Of a stretch of DNA of 64,000 bases, positions 55,503 through 64,000 are shown in pieces; position 1 is the first letter of the stretch; every line of letters starts with the position of its first letter. The notes beneath the pieces were generated by a model. The model did not search any database, had not been told where the DNA came from, and saw nothing but the letters and a program-made list of their open reading frames with translations. Location of the stretch: assembly GCA_019186985.1 (NCBI GenBank), contig JABARQ010000041.1, positions 62,001-126,000 of the forward strand, read 5' to 3'. The stretch is from Prosthecobacter sp. Lineage in GTDB: Bacteria > Verrucomicrobiota > Verrucomicrobiia > Verrucomicrobiales > Verrucomicrobiaceae. The translations under genes and the position numbers were made by a program.

Positions 55503-55943
55503 ATGAACACGTTCTTCATTCAACCCTGCCTCTTCTTTGCCGGCCGCTGCGAGGAGGCCCTGGCCTTCTACAAAGAAGCCATCGGCGCTGAAACGGAAAT
55601 GCTGATGCGCTACAGCGACAGCCCCGAGCCCTGTGCCCCGGGCATGATCCCCGCCGGTTACGAAAGCAAGGTCATGCACGCCAGCTTTCGAGTGGGAACC
55701 ACCGTTCTCATGGCCTCGGACGGCTGTGGCGGCATGGATCCCTTCAGCGGCTTCTCGCTGTCGCTCAGCGTGGCGGATGAGGCGGAGGCCGACCGGGCTT
55801 TCGCCGCACTGCTTGAAGGCGGCGAGGTCGTCATGCCGCTGGCCCGGACCTTCTGGTCGCCGAAGTTTGGCATGCTCAAGGACAGGTTCGGACTTGGCTG
55901 GATGATCAGCACCGTGGCAGGATGCGGGGAGGACAACGCATGA
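55503..55943 (+). CDS. VOC-superfamily protein, PhnB-like
   Basis: The 146-residue protein has the vicinal-oxygen-chelate start QPCLFFAGRCEEALAFYKEAIGAETEMLMRY, MHASFRVGTTVLMASDGC and a C-terminal FGMLKDRFGLGWMI, typical of the PhnB-like group. Members lack a common substrate, and metal residues are not clear here. Its TGA overlaps the start of the following gene. Confidence 0.88.
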   Translation: MNTFFIQPCLFFAGRCEEALAFYKEAIGAETEMLMRYSDSPEPCAPGMIPAGYESKVMHASFRVGTTVLMASDGCGGMDPFSGFSLSLSVADEAEADRAFAALLEGGEVVMPLARTFWSPKFGMLKDRFGLGWMISTVAGCGEDNA

Positions 55944-56377
55944 ACGCCGTCGCCCCCCATGAAATCCTCAGCTCGCGCCTCCTGAACCATCCGCGCGAGC
56001 AGGTGTTCGAGGCCTTCAGTGATCCGGCGCGTCTCACGCTTTGGTTCGGGCCCGCCGGTTTCACGAGCACCTTTGAAACCTTCGACTTCCGCCCGGGCGG
56101 CGAATGGGTCTTCGTGTTCCACGGCCCGAACGGGGTTGATCATCCGAACCGGAGCCGCTTTGTCGAAGTCGTGCGGCCGGCATGCATCGTCTATGACCAT
56201 GTAGTACCGCCGCGTTTTCGCATGACAATGACGCTGGAGGAAGAAGCCGGAGGCACCCGGCTCACCTGGCGCATGGCCTTTGAAGCCGCTTCGCTCTGCG
56301 AGGCGTTGAAGGGTGTCTGCGTTCCCGCCAATGAAGAGAACTTTGACCGGCTCGAGGCACAGCTTTCCCGTTCCTGA
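55940..56377 (+). CDS. AHSA1-type SRPBCC protein
   Basis: The 145-residue soluble protein has the AHSA1/SRPBCC fold, with RLLNHPREQVFEAFSDPARLTLWFGPAGF, the GEWVFVFHGPNG stretch and EAGGTRLTWRM. Such proteins are found beside VOC proteins in gene clusters of unknown purpose. The ATG at 55940 overlaps the VOC stop codon (ATGA), which indicates coupled translation. Confidence 0.88.
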   Translation: MNAVAPHEILSSRLLNHPREQVFEAFSDPARLTLWFGPAGFTSTFETFDFRPGGEWVFVFHGPNGVDHPNRSRFVEVVRPACIVYDHVVPPRFRMTMTLEEEAGGTRLTWRMAFEAASLCEALKGVCVPANEENFDRLEAQLSRS

Positions 56378-56403
56378 CCCTGCCTCCTTCAACTCATCAT
56401 CCC

Positions 56404-56784
56404 ATGAAATACGCACCCCACATCGCCTCCCTCCTTCTCGGCGGGCTCTTCATCATGTCCGCCTCCGTCGTCCTTCTCGGCATGGCGCCGACACCGGAGC
56501 TTCCGAAGGACACTCCCATCGCCGCGTTCATGGCGGCGTTTGGCCCCACCGGCTACATGACCTTCGTGAAGGTGCTGGAGATGCTTGGCGGCCTGCTTGT
56601 CCTCCTGCCACGCACCCGCAATGTCGGCCTGCTCATCCTCGGTCCCATCATCGTCAACATCCTGGCCTTCCATCAGTTTGTGGCCAAGGACGGCATCCTC
56701 CAGCCGATGCTCCTGGGCATTGGCCTGCTCTCCGTTTACCTGCTGTGGGTGGAGCGCGGCAGGTGGAAGGCGCTCGTTTCATGA
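56404..56784 (+). CDS. DoxX-like membrane protein
   Basis: The 126-residue protein has four hydrophobic segments (about 5-27, 40-58, 65-85 and 97-117) and the pattern VKVLEMLGGLLVLLPRTRNVGLLILGPIIVNI typical of DoxX-like proteins. Such proteins often close operons with SRPBCC genes. The gene starts 26 bases after the AHSA1 stop and is the last of the operon. Confidence 0.8.
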   Translation: MKYAPHIASLLLGGLFIMSASVVLLGMAPTPELPKDTPIAAFMAAFGPTGYMTFVKVLEMLGGLLVLLPRTRNVGLLILGPIIVNILAFHQFVAKDGILQPMLLGIGLLSVYLLWVERGRWKALVS

Positions 56785-56809
56785 AGCCCCTCGTGGCATC
56801 CCGGAGGCT

Positions 56810-57523
56810 TCAGCCGATCAGCAGCAGCCTCGGCTGTCCGGGCACGGGGTCCGGGGCGCGGTGAATGCAGGGTGGAACCGGGCAGCCAGGATAAAGCGTG
56901 GCGATCCTCCAGAGAACTCCGGCGCCGAACGACCAGGGTTTTGCCCCTGGCCGCGGCAGGTAGTGCAGGTCATGAAAATGGTCGCTCAGCCATTCCTCAA
57001 AGGCCTCGTCGTCCGCCCCTCCGAATTCCCGCAGCAGCAGGGATCTCGCCGCAGGGTCGTCGATGCGGCGCACGGCCATTCCGTTGGACAGCCCTTCGGA
57101 CGAGGCGCCATGATAGGTGCAGAGCCAGGTGTCCGCCTCGGCCGTGGCGCTGTCGGCATGGAAGGAGCACACGTCCGTCCGGAGCGCTGCCGGCCGCAGT
57201 TCGTGGGCATAACCATGAATGCCGTCAAGAACCACCTCGACACCATGTTCGCGAAGCATCCGGACGTCGGCCAGCATGGTGGAGACGGCCTGCCTGCCCG
57301 CCGGGCTCAGTTCCAGTGCGCAAAGACGGTCTTCATCCAGCGTGCTGATTCCTGGAGGCAGGCCGAGGGCCCGGACGACTTCGGCAAAATCACCCTCCAG
57401 ATCACGCGGCCAGCCAATGGCGTTCACGCCGTCGGCAAAGGGCGTGGAGACGAGCTCCTCAAATGTTTGTACGATCCGGTGCAGGATGACGAAAGGGGAT
57501 GGGCTGACTGCCTGCCGGATCAA
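56810..57523 (-). CDS. DUF1826-like protein
   Basis: The 237-residue protein has FADGVNAIGWPRDLEGDF near residue 30 and the segments DVCSFHADSATAEADTWLCTYHGASSEG (compare the family HxDxxxxRLLCTYxGPGTE) and PPCIHRAPDPVPGQPRLLLIG at the end. These suggest the DUF1826 family, with a double-stranded beta-helix fold. Function is unknown. The start overlaps the M32 peptidase stop (ATGA), so both may be in one transcript. Confidence 0.55.
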   Translation of the reverse strand: MIRQAVSPSPFVILHRIVQTFEELVSTPFADGVNAIGWPRDLEGDFAEVVRALGLPPGISTLDEDRLCALELSPAGRQAVSTMLADVRMLREHGVEVVLDGIHGYAHELRPAALRTDVCSFHADSATAEADTWLCTYHGASSEGLSNGMAVRRIDDPAARSLLLREFGGADDEAFEEWLSDHFHDLHYLPRPGAKPWSFGAGVLWRIATLYPGCPVPPCIHRAPDPVPGQPRLLLIG

Positions 57524-59001
57524 TCCACGAAGCGGCTGCGCAGGTGCCGGAGATGATGTCTGGCGTTGGTGGAAGAGCCCGTGGCGGTCTTCATGACCTC
57601 ACCCGGCAGGATCGAGCCGCCTTGGGCATGGACCTTTTCACGCAGCCAGGACAGCAGCGGCGCATAGTCGGCCCTGTCGATGGAGGAGGCGATGCGGCGC
57701 TGCTTGCGGGCCGTGGCGAAGAGCTGGGCTGCGTTGAGATTGCCAAGCGTGTAGGTGGCGAAGTAGCCGAGGCCGCCCATGCTCCAATGAATGTCCTGGA
57801 GGCAGCCGCGGGCGGCGTCAGGCGGTGTCATGCCGAACAACTCCTTGAACAGGGCGTTCCAGGCCTCCGGCACGTCCTTCACGGACAGGGCGCCGGAGAT
57901 CATCCGTCGTTCGATTTCGAAGCGCAGCAGGATGTGCAGGTCATAGGTGGCCTCGTCCGCCTCGACGCGGATGAAGGAGTATTCGGAGCGGTGAACGGCC
58001 TTCAGGAAGTCATCCAGGCCGATTCGGCGCAGGTGAGGGAAGATTTCGGCGGCGCGTGGCAGCCACTTTTCCCAGAACGGACGTGACCTTCCCACATGGT
58101 TTTCCCAGAGGCGGCTCTGCGATTCATGAATGCCCAGCGAGCAGGCGCGGCCGGAGGGCAGTCCGAAGTCGTTCTCCGGCAGGCCCTGCTCATAAAGCCC
58201 GTGCCCGGCCTCGTGCAGCACTCCGAAGAGTGAGGAGGTGAAGTCACGTTCGTCGTAACGCGTGGTGAGTCGCACATCGCGGGGTCCCAGCGTGGTGCAG
58301 AATGGATGGGCCGTGGTGTCAATCCGCCCGGCCTCGAAATCAAAGCCGATGCTGGCGGCGATCTCCGCATTGAGCAGCTGCTGTTTGGCGACGGGATAGC
58401 TGCCGCGCAGCAGGTTGGGCCGGATGCTCCGGCCGCGTTCGACGGCGTTGCGGGCGATCTCCGCGAGGTCAGGCTTCAGTTTGGCAAACAGAGCCGCCAC
58501 CTCCCGGGTGCGGGTGCCGCGTTCGTAGCCATGAAGCAGGGCGTCATAAGGCTCCTCCGCATAGCCCCAGAGGTCCGCTTTGCGCCGGGCGATGCCGAGC
58601 AGCTTCTCCAGATGCGGTGCGAACAGGCTGAAGTCGGACGTCTTGCGCGCCTCGACCCAGGCATGCTTGGCATGGGCCGTGAGTTCGCTCTCCTCCACGA
58701 CGAGACGGTTGGGGATCCTGGCGTTGCGCTCGTAATCCTCGGCCAGGATCCGCACGTTCGCCGCCTGGACGGGCTGGCGGAGGCGCGAGGCCTGGGCTTG
58801 ATGGATGAGCTTCTGCATCATGCGCCCAGTGGCGAGTGCGTGGGCCCGCCCGCTCAGCCAGGACATCTGCCTGGCTCGGAACGGCAGCGCCTTCGCGGGC
58901 ATGTGGGTTTCCTGGTCCCAGGACAGGATGGATTCGGTGGAGGCAAGGAGGGCGACTTCGCGGACGTGATCGCAGAGCTGGTCGTAGGCGGCGGCTGGCA
59001 T
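57520..59001 (-). CDS. M32 (thermostable) metallocarboxypeptidase
   Basis: The 493-residue enzyme removes C-terminal residues from peptides with a zinc or cobalt ion. The catalytic motif HEAGHGLYEQ has HExxH at residues 263-267, followed by the third ligand in the helix HESQSRLWEN. Family stretches are STESILSWDQETHMPAKA near the N-terminus, HPFCTTLGPRDVRLTTRYDE and ATYDLHILLRFEIER. The ATG at 59001 was chosen since the preceding part is not family-like. It resembles Pyrococcus and Thermus carboxypeptidases. Confidence 0.93.
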   Translation of the reverse strand: MPAAAYDQLCDHVREVALLASTESILSWDQETHMPAKALPFRARQMSWLSGRAHALATGRMMQKLIHQAQASRLRQPVQAANVRILAEDYERNARIPNRLVVEESELTAHAKHAWVEARKTSDFSLFAPHLEKLLGIARRKADLWGYAEEPYDALLHGYERGTRTREVAALFAKLKPDLAEIARNAVERGRSIRPNLLRGSYPVAKQQLLNAEIAASIGFDFEAGRIDTTAHPFCTTLGPRDVRLTTRYDERDFTSSLFGVLHEAGHGLYEQGLPENDFGLPSGRACSLGIHESQSRLWENHVGRSRPFWEKWLPRAAEIFPHLRRIGLDDFLKAVHRSEYSFIRVEADEATYDLHILLRFEIERRMISGALSVKDVPEAWNALFKELFGMTPPDAARGCLQDIHWSMGGLGYFATYTLGNLNAAQLFATARKQRRIASSIDRADYAPLLSWLREKVHAQGGSILPGEVMKTATGSSTNARHHLRHLRSRFVD

Positions 59002-59049
59002 GAGCCGCCCATGATTGAAAGCCCGCCCCGGCGTGCAAGCCGCCATTTG

Positions 59050-59694
59050 TCAGCTTTCCTCATCCCATCCGGCCAGCTCAATGACTCCGAACGAGCCCGG
59101 CACATGGAAGTCGGCGCGCTCCGTGCCGGGGTTCACCCACGGCAGCCAGCTGCGCCGCAGGCTGCCGTCGGGCAGGACGGAGAAGTCGGCACGATACAGG
59201 CCGGCGTAAAGTCGGTTCGCGCCCGGCCTGAGGACGCCAAGGCTTTCAAGGGTTTCAAGCGGCAGGCTGCCGGTGACATGGCAGGCGTCCTGAGAAATCT
59301 CGGATCGCACCTCCAGCCCCGGGCACTGCCAGTCCCAGTCCATCTCCCGGTAAAACCGCGCCCGGTATTCAAGCACCTCGCCGCCCGGGGCGATCTCCAG
59401 GCAGTAGTAGGGAGCCAGCGACAGGTCGGGTGCAAGGAAGATCTCGACCCGGTCCGACTCCAGCACGCGCTCCTTCAGCGTGGGGCCGGCCCCAATCACC
59501 GGGGTGGAGTCCAGGGCGGCGAATCCAAAATGCAGATGGCTTCTGGTCCAGAGCGCCCGGAACTCCGTGCGAGGAGCCGGGCGGTCCTCCCAGGGCAGGC
59601 TGAAATCGGTGAGCGGCACGGCACGCGCCCAGTCGGCGGCGGTGGGCTGGGCGTTCAGGCAGGGCAGGGCTTGGTAGCACTTCATGTTGGGCAT
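59050..59694 (-). CDS. CBM9-like cytosolic protein
   Basis: The 214-residue protein has the carbohydrate-binding-family-9 layout: TEFRALWTRSHLHFGFAALD at about 50-70, RVLESDRVEIFLAPD at about 85-100, APYYCLEIAPGGEVLEYRARFYR and VPLETLES-type segment SLPLETLESLGV, then FHVPGSFGVIEL near the end. A signal peptide is absent, so it acts inside the cell unless processed elsewhere. The ATG at 59694 is preferred because the upstream frame is Arg-rich; an internal ATG at 59685 is possible. Ligand and role are unknown. Confidence 0.75.
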   Translation of the reverse strand: MPNMKCYQALPCLNAQPTAADWARAVPLTDFSLPWEDRPAPRTEFRALWTRSHLHFGFAALDSTPVIGAGPTLKERVLESDRVEIFLAPDLSLAPYYCLEIAPGGEVLEYRARFYREMDWDWQCPGLEVRSEISQDACHVTGSLPLETLESLGVLRPGANRLYAGLYRADFSVLPDGSLRRSWLPWVNPGTERADFHVPGSFGVIELAGWDEES

Positions 59695-59762
59695 TCCTCC
59701 ACCGCCGGGATTGACAGTCAATCCCCTTGCCCTCACTATCGCGCCGGTTTCCCCCCCTTCCC

Positions 59763-61478
59763 ATGAGCATCCTTGACCGTCTTGAACGCGTCTTCTTCTG
59801 GCTCGCCGGAGCCAGCTCCGACAACCTCGACGCCTGCCCGGCCTGGGAGCGGCGAAAATACGTGGCCTTCGGCGCCACCGTCCTCGTCCCATCCACCTTC
59901 GCCATCATCGCCTGTGCCTATGCGCTGTCGACCTTGACGGACAACTGGCTGGTCATCACGCCTGTGTCGCTGGTCTGGGCCTTCATCATCCTGACGGTGG
60001 ACCGCGCCCTGCTCGCCACCTACCGCGCCTATCAGAACATCTTCCGCAAGGCCTCGCAGTTTGCGCTGCGCATGGTGGTGGCCGCGCTGATGGGCGTGAC
60101 CATCTCGCACCCCCTGACGCTGCTGCTGTTCAAAGACACCATCGTTTCGGTGATCGAGAAGGATCGCGAGGCGGAGATCGAGCAGGCCCGCAAGGATGGC
60201 GTGGCGCAGAAGGGCGTCGTGGAAGCCCGTGTCAAAACCCTGGAGGCCGAGATCGCCAAGCAGCGTGACTCCTGGAACGCCAGCTTCAGCGCCAAGTTCC
60301 TGGATGAAAACGGCAAGCCTGTCGAGAAACCGCTGACCGAGGATGAAAAGAAGGCGAAGGCGGAGCGCGAGGCGAAGATCGCCGAGGCCACCGGGCCTGG
60401 AAAGCTGCGGCTTGAGGCGCTGGACAAGGAGATGGCCAGGCTCAGCGCGGACTACCAGAAGATTGCGGCGGAACTCAACCACTGGCAGACCGAATTCGAG
60501 CGCGAGGTCAACGGCCAGCGCAGCGGCATCATCGGCCTCGGGCCGCGTGCCAAGAGCATCCAGGAGGATCAGCTCACCTGGCGTCGTGCCGAATCCGCCC
60601 GCCTGAGCGGTCTGCTCGACACGCTGACGAAAAACCGTGTGGTGCTGGTCGCGGAGATCAAGGCCGCCGAGGATGGCGTGAACGCCGCCCTCGATGCCCA
60701 GGCGGCGGAGCTTGCCGCCAAGGCCAAGGCCGAGCAGGACCGCATCGAACTCCTGCGCCGCCAGGTGCAGCAGCAGCAGGCCGACCAGTTTGTCGGCCAG
60801 CAGAATGCGATCCGTGAGACGCTCAAGGCGCAGATCGACGCGCAGCTTGTTCAGCTCAAGGGGCTCAATGAGGAGATCACCCGCCTTGCAGCTGACGAGG
60901 AGGCGCGCATCACCAAGATCCGCAACGAGCCGCGCCGTGACATCCTGACCCAGACCCTGGCCCTGCACGACCTGTTTGAGCAGGGCGCCGACGGCGGTCG
61001 CTTCGCCCTCATCGCCTACATCGTCCTGTCGCTGCTGTTCATGCTGGTGGACACGATTCCGCTGGTCGTGAAGTTCTTCTCCAAGCCCGGTCCCTATGAC
61101 TGCCTTCTGGACTGTGAGGAGGTCAAATTTTCGCGTGAGCGCCTGGCCTTCCTGAAGGGTTTTGACCGCTACATGAAGCAGCTGATCGACAGCCCGTTCC
61201 TGCACATCACGCAGAACAGGCCGCTGGAACGTGCGTTGATCGAGGGCGTGGACCGCAGCCGTGCGGCCAAGGCTTTCCTGGAGCACCTGATGGAGCTTGA
61301 GCAGACCTTCCAGGAGAAGATGCGTCTGGAGCGCGAACGCCTGGAGTCCCAGGGCGTCGCCGCAAAGGCGGAGATGCTGGAGGAGATGGCCGCGCGTTTC
61401 TACGCCGACCTGCGCGAGCGCATGGAGTCCTTCTTCCGCGATGACGGACGCCGCACGCCGGTCACGGCCCGCGCCTGA
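59763..61478 (+). CDS. DUF4407 membrane protein with long coiled coil
   Basis: The 571-residue protein has three or four N-terminal membrane segments (about 30-125, with VTISHPLTLLLFKDTIV), a long charged coiled-coil region (about 130-400, with Lys, Glu, Ala and Gln-rich heptads), another membrane segment at about 415-435 (FALIAYIVLSLLFMLVDTIPLVVK) and a second helical tail. This is the DUF4407 domain layout. The function is not known. It stands alone on its strand between the CBM9 and DUF1501 genes. Confidence 0.85.
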   Translation: MSILDRLERVFFWLAGASSDNLDACPAWERRKYVAFGATVLVPSTFAIIACAYALSTLTDNWLVITPVSLVWAFIILTVDRALLATYRAYQNIFRKASQFALRMVVAALMGVTISHPLTLLLFKDTIVSVIEKDREAEIEQARKDGVAQKGVVEARVKTLEAEIAKQRDSWNASFSAKFLDENGKPVEKPLTEDEKKAKAEREAKIAEATGPGKLRLEALDKEMARLSADYQKIAAELNHWQTEFEREVNGQRSGIIGLGPRAKSIQEDQLTWRRAESARLSGLLDTLTKNRVVLVAEIKAAEDGVNAALDAQAAELAAKAKAEQDRIELLRRQVQQQQADQFVGQQNAIRETLKAQIDAQLVQLKGLNEEITRLAADEEARITKIRNEPRRDILTQTLALHDLFEQGADGGRFALIAYIVLSLLFMLVDTIPLVVKFFSKPGPYDCLLDCEEVKFSRERLAFLKGFDRYMKQLIDSPFLHITQNRPLERALIEGVDRSRAAKAFLEHLMELEQTFQEKMRLERERLESQGVAAKAEMLEEMAARFYADLRERMESFFRDDGRRTPVTARA

Positions 61479-61499
61479 TTTCAGGACGGGCCGGCTTGC

Positions 61500-62876
61500 C
61501 TAACCTACAATCGCCTTCGGCACCCGTCCATGGACGTCGGTGAGCCGGTAGTCGCGCCCTGCGTAACGGTAGGTCAGGCGCTCGTGATCAATGCCCAGCA
61601 GGTGCAGCAGGGTGGCGTGGATGTCATGCACATGCATCTTGTCGACGGCGGCCTTGAAGCCGAAGTCGTCGCTCTGCCCATAGGCCTTGCCGCCCTGCGC
61701 ACCGCCTCCGGCGAAGAACATGCAGAAACCGTGCGGGTTGTGGTCGCGGCCGTTGCCGTTTTCGCTCACCGGCGTCCGTCCAAACTCACCGCCCCAGACA
61801 ATGAGGGTGTCGTCCAGCATGCCGCGCTGCTTCAGGTCGGAGATCAGTGCGGCGATGGGCCGGTCGATGTCCGCAGCCAGCCTGCGTGTCGAGGCATCAT
61901 GGTTGGAGTGCGTGTCCCAGGGCTGGCCGTTGCCGTAATAAACCTGCACAAAGCGCACCCCGCGCTCGACCAGGCGACGGGCCATGAGGCAGCCGTTGGA
62001 GAAGTGGCTTTTGCCATACATCTCGCGAACCTTCTCCGGCTCCAGGTTCACATCGAAGGCATCCGTGGCGGCGGACTGCATGCGGTAGGCCGTCTCCATC
62101 GCCTGAATGCGGCCGGACAGGGCCACGTCCGTCCCGCCCCGCTGGCCGAGATGGGCGTTGTTCAGCTCCTGAAGGAGGTCGAGCTGACGGCGCTGGTCCT
62201 TCATGGCAAGCCGTCCGTTGCTCAGCCAGGGAATCATCTGCCGGGGATCGAGCTGCGAATGATTGATGTAGATGCCCTGGTGCTGGGCGGGCAGGAAGGC
62301 GCTGCTCCAGAGGATGGAAAAGCGCACGGGCCTGCCGGGGCAGAGGACGACGTAGGAGGGCAGGTTGGCGTTTTCATTGCCGAGGCCGTAGCTGAGCCAG
62401 GCCCCCATGCTGGGCACGCGCTCGGTCATGGTGCCGTTGTTCATCAGCAGCAGGGCCGGACCATGGTTCGGATTGTCGGTGTGGCAGGAGCGCAGCACGC
62501 AGAGGTCATCGGCATGACGCGCGATGTTGGGCAGGAGTTCGCTGATCTCGAGGCCGCTCCGCCCATGCTTTGCATAGGCATAGGGCGAGGCGAGCAGGCC
62601 TCCCGTGGGGCGTTCGGTGCGCAGGTCGGCGCCGTCGGGACGCTGGCCGTTGTAGCGCGTCAGGGCGGGCTTGGGATCAAAGAAGTCAGGGCCGAAGGGG
62701 CCGCCGTTCATGAACAGGTGGATGACCCGTTTGGCCCTGGGTTGAAAGTGTGTGGGCACTCCACCTGCCGCCTGAAGGGCTGAGGTCAGGCCGAGGGCAC
62801 CCATGCCTCCGCCCATGCGGCTGAGCATTTCGCGTCGGGAAAACGGGTTGGGGAAGGGCATCGACATCCGGAGCAA
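61500..62876 (-). CDS. second Tat-exported DUF1501 protein
   Basis: The 458-residue protein has a twin-arginine signal (SRREMLSRMGGGMGALGL) and the DUF1501 body: HLFMNGGPFGPDFFDPKP, LRSCHTDNPNHGPALL, MARRLVERGVRFVQV, IVWGGEFGRTP, DHNPHGFCMFFAGGG and VHDIHATLLHLLGIDH. It is shorter and clearly different in sequence from the DUF1501 protein at 7193-8644, so it is a paralogue rather than a recent copy. A DUF1549/1553 partner is absent nearby. The next gene on the same strand is a transporter. Confidence 0.92.
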   Translation of the reverse strand: MLRMSMPFPNPFSRREMLSRMGGGMGALGLTSALQAAGGVPTHFQPRAKRVIHLFMNGGPFGPDFFDPKPALTRYNGQRPDGADLRTERPTGGLLASPYAYAKHGRSGLEISELLPNIARHADDLCVLRSCHTDNPNHGPALLLMNNGTMTERVPSMGAWLSYGLGNENANLPSYVVLCPGRPVRFSILWSSAFLPAQHQGIYINHSQLDPRQMIPWLSNGRLAMKDQRRQLDLLQELNNAHLGQRGGTDVALSGRIQAMETAYRMQSAATDAFDVNLEPEKVREMYGKSHFSNGCLMARRLVERGVRFVQVYYGNGQPWDTHSNHDASTRRLAADIDRPIAALISDLKQRGMLDDTLIVWGGEFGRTPVSENGNGRDHNPHGFCMFFAGGGAQGGKAYGQSDDFGFKAAVDKMHVHDIHATLLHLLGIDHERLTYRYAGRDYRLTDVHGRVPKAIVG

Positions 62877-62927
62877 CTACGCAGGCATGGGCGGCAGCCT
62901 TGCGCAGAAGCCGGACATCGTGCCCGC

Positions 62928-64000
62928 TCAGGCCTGCTTTGGCCTGATCAAAAGCACGACCAGGATGGAAAGCAGGGCGATGCCGGCAAAGGCGCCGAAG
63001 ATGTAGTCGATGGGAACACCCCGGTCACGCAGCGCGCCATAGCCCTTGTCGCCCAGGCCGCCGAAGGTCATGCTGGCCATGTTCATCAGGCCGTAGCCCG
63101 TGGCCCGCACCTCCGGGCGGGTGATCTGGCTGAGGATGGGCATGTTGTTGCAGTCAAAGAATCCCCAGCCGAGGCCGAAGACCGCCAGGGCCACCACGGC
63201 CATGGTGATGGAGGCGGCATGGCCCACGCCGAAGAGGGCCGGAAGAAAAAGCACCATGCCCAGGGCGCTGGCAAAGATGCGTCCGCGTTTGGAGCGGTGC
63301 ATGAGACGGTCCGCCAGCCAGCCGCCCATCAATGCGCCGAGCAGGGAGGCGATCTGCACGGTGAACACGGCGATCATGCCAGCCTTGCCCTGTTCCAGGG
63401 CAAACTGGTCACGGAGGATTTTCGGGCCCCAGTCACGGATCACCCATCCGGCGATGGCGGGCAGGGTGAAGTAGGCGACCAGCAGCAGGAAGTTGCGGTT
63501 GCTCAGCAGTTCGCGCAGCCCTTCGGCCGGGGAGGCCACGGGGACCGCATCGGGCCGGTGCGGCGGGTTTTTCAAGGCCGCCAGCAGGGGCATGGCATAG
63601 ATCACGCCGACCATGCCGCAGGTGCTGAACATCCACTGCCAGCCATAGCCGGGGGCATCGGCGACATAGCCGGCCAGGCCGCCCAGCATCTGGCCGGCGT
63701 AGATGCCCGTCTGATGCACGCCGACAGCCAGGGAACGGGAGCCGCCCACATGAAAGTCGGCGATGAGGGCCAGCGCCGCCGGGATGTAGAAGGCTTCGCT
63801 GATGCCCATGGCGGCACGCGCCCAGACGAGCTGGTCCATCGTGGTGACATGGCCGGTCAGCCAGGTGACGGCCGACCAGGCCAGCAGGCTGAAGCCGATG
63901 ACGCGGCGGCGGCTGAAGCGGTCGGCGATGAAGCCGCCGATGGGGCTGAGGAAGGCATAGGTCCATTTGAAGGCGGCCAGCACATTGCCCCAGGCCTCCT
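62928..64000 (-). CDS. MFS transporter, N-terminus outside the window
   Basis: The open frame runs off the right edge on the minus strand, leaving about 357 residues. It has about ten membrane segments, the MFS loop motif GGFIADRFSRRRVIG (loop 2-3) and the later GGWLADRLMHRSKRGR. The pattern TWLTGHVTTMDQLVWARAAMGISEAFYIPA fits the anion/organic acid and hexuronate-type branch of MFS. Substrate is unknown. It reads toward the DUF1501 gene; the two may be co-transcribed, given about 50 bases between them. Confidence 0.88.
   Translation of the reverse strand, partial: EAWGNVLAAFKWTYAFLSPIGGFIADRFSRRRVIGFSLLAWSAVTWLTGHVTTMDQLVWARAAMGISEAFYIPAALALIADFHVGGSRSLAVGVHQTGIYAGQMLGGLAGYVADAPGYGWQWMFSTCGMVGVIYAMPLLAALKNPPHRPDAVPVASPAEGLRELLSNRNFLLLVAYFTLPAIAGWVIRDWGPKILRDQFALEQGKAGMIAVFTVQIASLLGALMGGWLADRLMHRSKRGRIFASALGMVLFLPALFGVGHAASITMAVVALAVFGLGWGFFDCNNMPILSQITRPEVRATGYGLMNMASMTFGGLGDKGYGALRDRGVPIDYIFGAFAGIALLSILVVLLIRPKQA

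Overview
This 64 kb window is high-GC chromosomal DNA from a member of the Verrucomicrobiota, most like Prosthecobacter, Verrucomicrobium or Luteolibacter. That placement rests on gene families typical of the PVC superphylum: two Tat-exported DUF1501 proteins, a DUF1549/DUF1553 protein, a large sorbosone-dehydrogenase-like protein with a PVC-type haem domain, a DUF1080 protein, a Minf_1886-type protein and a secreted sialidase fold. No rRNA is present, so the genus is inference. The coding content is dense and bacterial, on both strands. I see no insertion sequence, prophage, integrase or CRISPR array.

Layout. 1-3.5 kb: the tail of a probable LacI-type regulator, a membrane-anchored coiled-coil protein, a 2-hydroxyacid dehydrogenase and the murein-recycling ligase Mpl. 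3.5-7.2 kb: a divergent pair, a shortened acyl-adenylating-like protein and a fused double ketosynthase, which is the most unusual locus here. 7.2-13.6 kb: four genes on the minus strand (DUF1501, Minf_1886-type, TIM-barrel sugar isomerase/epimerase, PVC haem protein) that look like exported and cytoplasmic carbohydrate breakdown. 13.6-19.7 kb: pyrR-pyrB, a GT4 glycosyltransferase, a Pro aminopeptidase, then DUF423, a GYF_2-type protein and a YdcF/ElyC-like protein. 19.8-20.2 kb: tRNA-Ser(CGA), hairpins and a truncated GIY-YIG endonuclease remnant. 20.2-32.5 kb: DUF1080, comEC with a small membrane partner, an M3 oligopeptidase, a three-gene run (DUF1549/1553, alpha/beta hydrolase, Tat FAD oxidoreductase) and a sialidase-like secreted protein. 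32.6 kb: tRNA-Gly(CCC).

32.8-43.6 kb: AI-2E-family permease, DUF6580 protein, PA0069-type radical SAM enzyme, AsmA-like protein, a LolD-type ATPase, asd, a Fur-family repressor, a HAD phosphatase, an unknown membrane protein and the start of mcsA-mcsB (protein-arginine kinase and its activator). 44.2-48.5 kb: polyphosphate kinase and a membrane H+-pyrophosphatase facing each other, both part of phosphate-bond energy handling. 48.7-53.9 kb: a small cytochrome c lipoprotein, then a minus-strand run of Ser/Thr kinase, ECF sigma factor, anti-sigma-like membrane protein and a secreted LTxxQ/Spy-like protein, which reads as one envelope-signalling unit. 54.2-56.8 kb: an apparent TetR-SRPBCC-VOC-AHSA1-DoxX operon with a palindromic operator over the TetR start codon. 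56.8-64 kb: DUF1826-like, M32 carboxypeptidase, CBM9-like, DUF4407, a second DUF1501 and a 5'-truncated MFS transporter.

Across the window, several intergenic spaces hold short inverted repeats or degenerate repeat fragments. At three convergent gene pairs the two stop codons lie inside one small palindrome. Starts were chosen by family length, signal sequences and overlaps; no search or alignment was run.
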